A DNA stretch of 6,929 nucleotides, taken from JANPII01 sp031424915. GTDB lineage: Bacteria > Pseudomonadota > Alphaproteobacteria > Rickettsiales > Midichloriaceae. The translations under genes were made by a program, and so were the position numbers. The stretch spans positions 1 to 6,929 of the forward strand of contig JANPII010000049.1 in the NCBI GenBank assembly GCA_031424915.1. The letters run 5' to 3'. Shown piece by piece: positions 5,142-6,929 of this stretch (position 1 is the stretch's first letter; each line of letters opens with the position of its first letter). The notes below the pieces were generated by a model. The model was not told the origin of the DNA. It saw nothing but the letters and a program-made list of their open reading frames with translations, and did no database searches.

Positions 5142-6422
5142 ATGCATAATACAGTCGTTATCGCTCTAGGCTCAAACTTAGGACACCGTCTGTTAAATAT
5201 ACAAAGCGCAATCAAGCTGATAAAACAGCAATGCCTGGATGAAGTGTGCTGCTCAATTATACTTCAAACTCCGGCTATACTGCCCTCTGGTGCGCCGAGT
5301 ATATGGAACATTCCATATCTTAATATGGTGCTTACTGGTAAGTCCAGGGAAGAGCCACTTCAACTGTTGAAGCAGCTAAAGGATATAGAGAAGGAGTTAG
5401 GCAGAAAAGAAGGGCCAAGATGGGCACCACGTATTATTGACCTAGATATACTATATTGGGAAGGAATAAAGCTAGCTACAGATGAACTATCCATCCCCCA
5501 CCTTGAGTTGGAAAATAGACCATTTTTACAATCTTTAATGGCGATGCTAGGAGTGGGGCCGGCAGAATGGCGGCTTCAGAACTTGTACCCTAACCCCATG
5601 AATGTGTATGTAGCAAACCCCCAGATTATGGGAATACTTAATATTACAGATGATTCATTTTCTGATGGCGGTCAGTATGTGTCAGTGGATGCGGCAGTAG
5701 CTCAAGCCCAGCATCTGCTGTCCAGTGGCGCTACTATACTAGATATAGGAGGGCAATCTACGCGGCCGGGAGCTAAACAAATTGGGCCGCAATCTGAGTG
5801 GGCGCGCCTGAAGCCAGTGTTAGAACATTTGAGCGCCACCTTAGATTCCAGTGTGCCTTTTAGTATAGATACATACCATCCTGAAGTAGTGCAGCAGCTG
5901 CAGCATAGCAACATAAGCCAAATACAATGGATTAACGATGTCTCTGGTGGGCAGAGTCCAGAGCTTTTGCAGGCGGTAGCAAACTCTACTTATAAGATTG
6001 TACTGATGCACTCCTTAGGCATACCACCAAGTGCAGAGCGGGTACTTCCTGTAAAGCGTGCACCCATAGACTATATCATAGATTGGGGTGCAATGAAGCT
6101 TCAGCAGCTACATATATATGGTATAGCAAAAGAGCGGGTGATATTAGATCCAGGCATTGGCTTTGGCAAATCACCCTACCAATCGCTGGCTTTATTACGT
6201 GATATAGCTAAATTAAAATCTCTGGGGTGTGAGCTGCTAGTTGGGCATTCTCGCAAATCTTTTATGAGCACCTTTACTGCTACTCCCATCGAACGTGATA
6301 TTGAAACTAGCGCTATGTGCCCGTATTTATTATCGCAAGGGGTGGACTATATACGTGTACACGATGTTGCCAGCGTACAACGTAGCTTGGTGGCACATGC
6401 TATGGTGAGCAGCGATGCTTAA
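5142..6422 (+). CDS. folKP: Bifunctional FolK-FolP: HPPK / dihydropteroate synthase fusion
   Basis: Two consecutive folate-pathway enzymes are fused in 426 residues. The N-terminal HPPK domain (about 1-150) pyrophosphorylates 6-hydroxymethyl-7,8-dihydropterin: ALGSNLG (8-14) and RWAPRIIDLDILYW (93-106, with the metal-binding Asp100 and Asp102). The C-terminal DHPS domain (about 158-420) condenses that product with p-aminobenzoate: MGILNITDDSFSDGG (163-177), DIGGQSTRPGA (201-211), SIDTYHPEVV (241-250), WINDVSGG (263-270), LDPGIGFGKS (335-344), VGHSRKSF (367-374) and RVHDV (405-409). Two departures from the usual DHPS signature are seen: D for P in NxTPDSFSDGG and Q for E in DIGGESTRPGA. It follows dnaJ by 30 nt, with no strong Shine-Dalgarno or terminator between, and its last 8 nt overlap folA. 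DHPS is the sulfonamide target. No folB or folE is visible. Confidence 0.95.
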   Translation: MHNTVVIALGSNLGHRLLNIQSAIKLIKQQCLDEVCCSIILQTPAILPSGAPSIWNIPYLNMVLTGKSREEPLQLLKQLKDIEKELGRKEGPRWAPRIIDLDILYWEGIKLATDELSIPHLELENRPFLQSLMAMLGVGPAEWRLQNLYPNPMNVYVANPQIMGILNITDDSFSDGGQYVSVDAAVAQAQHLLSSGATILDIGGQSTRPGAKQIGPQSEWARLKPVLEHLSATLDSSVPFSIDTYHPEVVQQLQHSNISQIQWINDVSGGQSPELLQAVANSTYKIVLMHSLGIPPSAERVLPVKRAPIDYIIDWGAMKLQQLHIYGIAKERVILDPGIGFGKSPYQSLALLRDIAKLKSLGCELLVGHSRKSFMSTFTATPIERDIETSAMCPYLLSQGVDYIRVHDVASVQRSLVAHAMVSSDA

Positions 6423-6929
6423 AATTACGGGAATCATGGCATGCGATCCTTTAGGTGCAATTGGTAAAGACGGAGGCTTGCCCTGGTCTTATCCTGAAGA
6501 GCTAGAGCATTTTTATAAGACTATAGGAGAAAAGCCACTAATTATGGGGCATCGTAGTTATATATGTGCGCCCTTGGAATTGCGTAGTCGCCCTGGTAAT
6601 ATTGTATTTGCCCAGCAACATAGGCAAGATTGGCCGCAAGGAGTAGAGCAGGTGCACTCTGCTGAGGAATTTTTGGCACGATACCAGCCTGAGTGCCAAG
6701 CTTTAAGCATGGATTATGATGAGCTAGTAAATAATACCACTCATTTTATGATTGGCGGTGCTGAGCTTGCACACTTATTTATAACGCAATGCTGGCTGCA
6801 GGCTTTCATTCTTACACATATAAAAAAAACTTATCCAGGAGATGTGTATATCGATCTACAGCTCTTTGCTAATTGGTCTAGCAGGGTAATTGACGATAAT
6901 GAGCATTTTATGATTGTTTTATATCTTCC
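6415..6929 (+). CDS. folA: Dihydrofolate reductase (3' end outside window)
   Basis: The enzyme reduces dihydrofolate to tetrahydrofolate with NADPH. It begins at ATG 6415, overlapping the folKP stop by 8 nt, and is open for 171 codons to the right edge. Motifs: GAIGKDGGLPW (residues 14-24), then PEELEHF with Glu29 at the catalytic-acid position (Asp27 in E. coli; Glu is also common in the family) and Phe33 matching Phe31; IMGHRSY (the NADPH-binding MGR[K/H]T site, here with H for R and S for T); FMIGGAEL (NADPH-binding GG); and LTHI...YPGD with the conserved Thr. About 171 residues are near the full family length, so only the last few are probably missing. The overlap implies translation coupled to folKP. 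It is the trimethoprim target. The call is firm although somewhat divergent. Confidence 0.92.
   Translation, partial: MLKITGIMACDPLGAIGKDGGLPWSYPEELEHFYKTIGEKPLIMGHRSYICAPLELRSRPGNIVFAQQHRQDWPQGVEQVHSAEEFLARYQPECQALSMDYDELVNNTTHFMIGGAELAHLFITQCWLQAFILTHIKKTYPGDVYIDLQLFANWSSRVIDDNEHFMIVLYL

Overview
This AT-rich 6.9 kb window looks like a chromosomal segment of an obligate intracellular alphaproteobacterium, most likely a Rickettsiales- or Holosporales-type endosymbiont. That placement is inferred from an ankyrin-repeat protein, a fused FolK-FolP enzyme followed by a DHFR, class D beta-lactamase/GNAT/APH-like genes of a kind I associate with such genomes, and abundant gene decay and small repeats. 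No rRNA, tRNA or CRISPR array is visible.

Layout. (1) 1-576, minus strand: the N-terminal 192 residues of an ankyrin-repeat protein that runs off the left edge, driven by a textbook TTGACA-17-TATAAT promoter with a perfect 12-bp palindrome in its spacer. (2) 577-2128: a decayed accessory zone holding a frameshifted remnant of a hydrophobic protein (682-905), a small intact Cys/His-rich HGG-motif protein (1055-1285) with a strong Shine-Dalgarno, a 158-bp MITE-like element with perfect 35-bp terminal inverted repeats (1737-1894), and a possible minus-strand gene remnant (1905-2050). (3) 2129-3707: a resistance-like cluster with a secreted class D (OXA-type) beta-lactamase on the minus strand, a divergent GNAT acetyltransferase, and, overlapping the GNAT stop by ATGA, a 50-codon ORF whose latter part resembles the start of an aminoglycoside phosphotransferase-family protein and then stops. 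(4) 3708-3959: an 11-bp GC-rich terminator hairpin nested in a wider inverted repeat, a 17-nt sequence matching one end of the MITE (16 of 17), and a putative dnaJ promoter. (5) 3960-6929, plus strand: a conserved housekeeping run of dnaJ, folK-folP fusion and folA (cut by the right edge).

How the genes work together. The right half is a compact, probably co-transcribed block (30-nt gap dnaJ-folKP, 8-nt overlap folKP-folA). FolK and FolP make 7,8-dihydropteroate from 6-hydroxymethyl-dihydropterin and pABA, and FolA reduces dihydrofolate, so the last two genes serve one pathway; dnaJ is a chaperone gene without dnaK or grpE in view. The left half is an accessory region where intact, probably functional genes (beta-lactamase, GNAT, HGG protein, ankyrin protein) sit among decayed reading frames and short mobile sequences. 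Its most notable features are the composite truncated ORF at 3555-3707, the perfect-repeat MITE and the operator-like palindrome in the ankyrin promoter. All functional calls rest on motif recognition by eye; no database search was possible.
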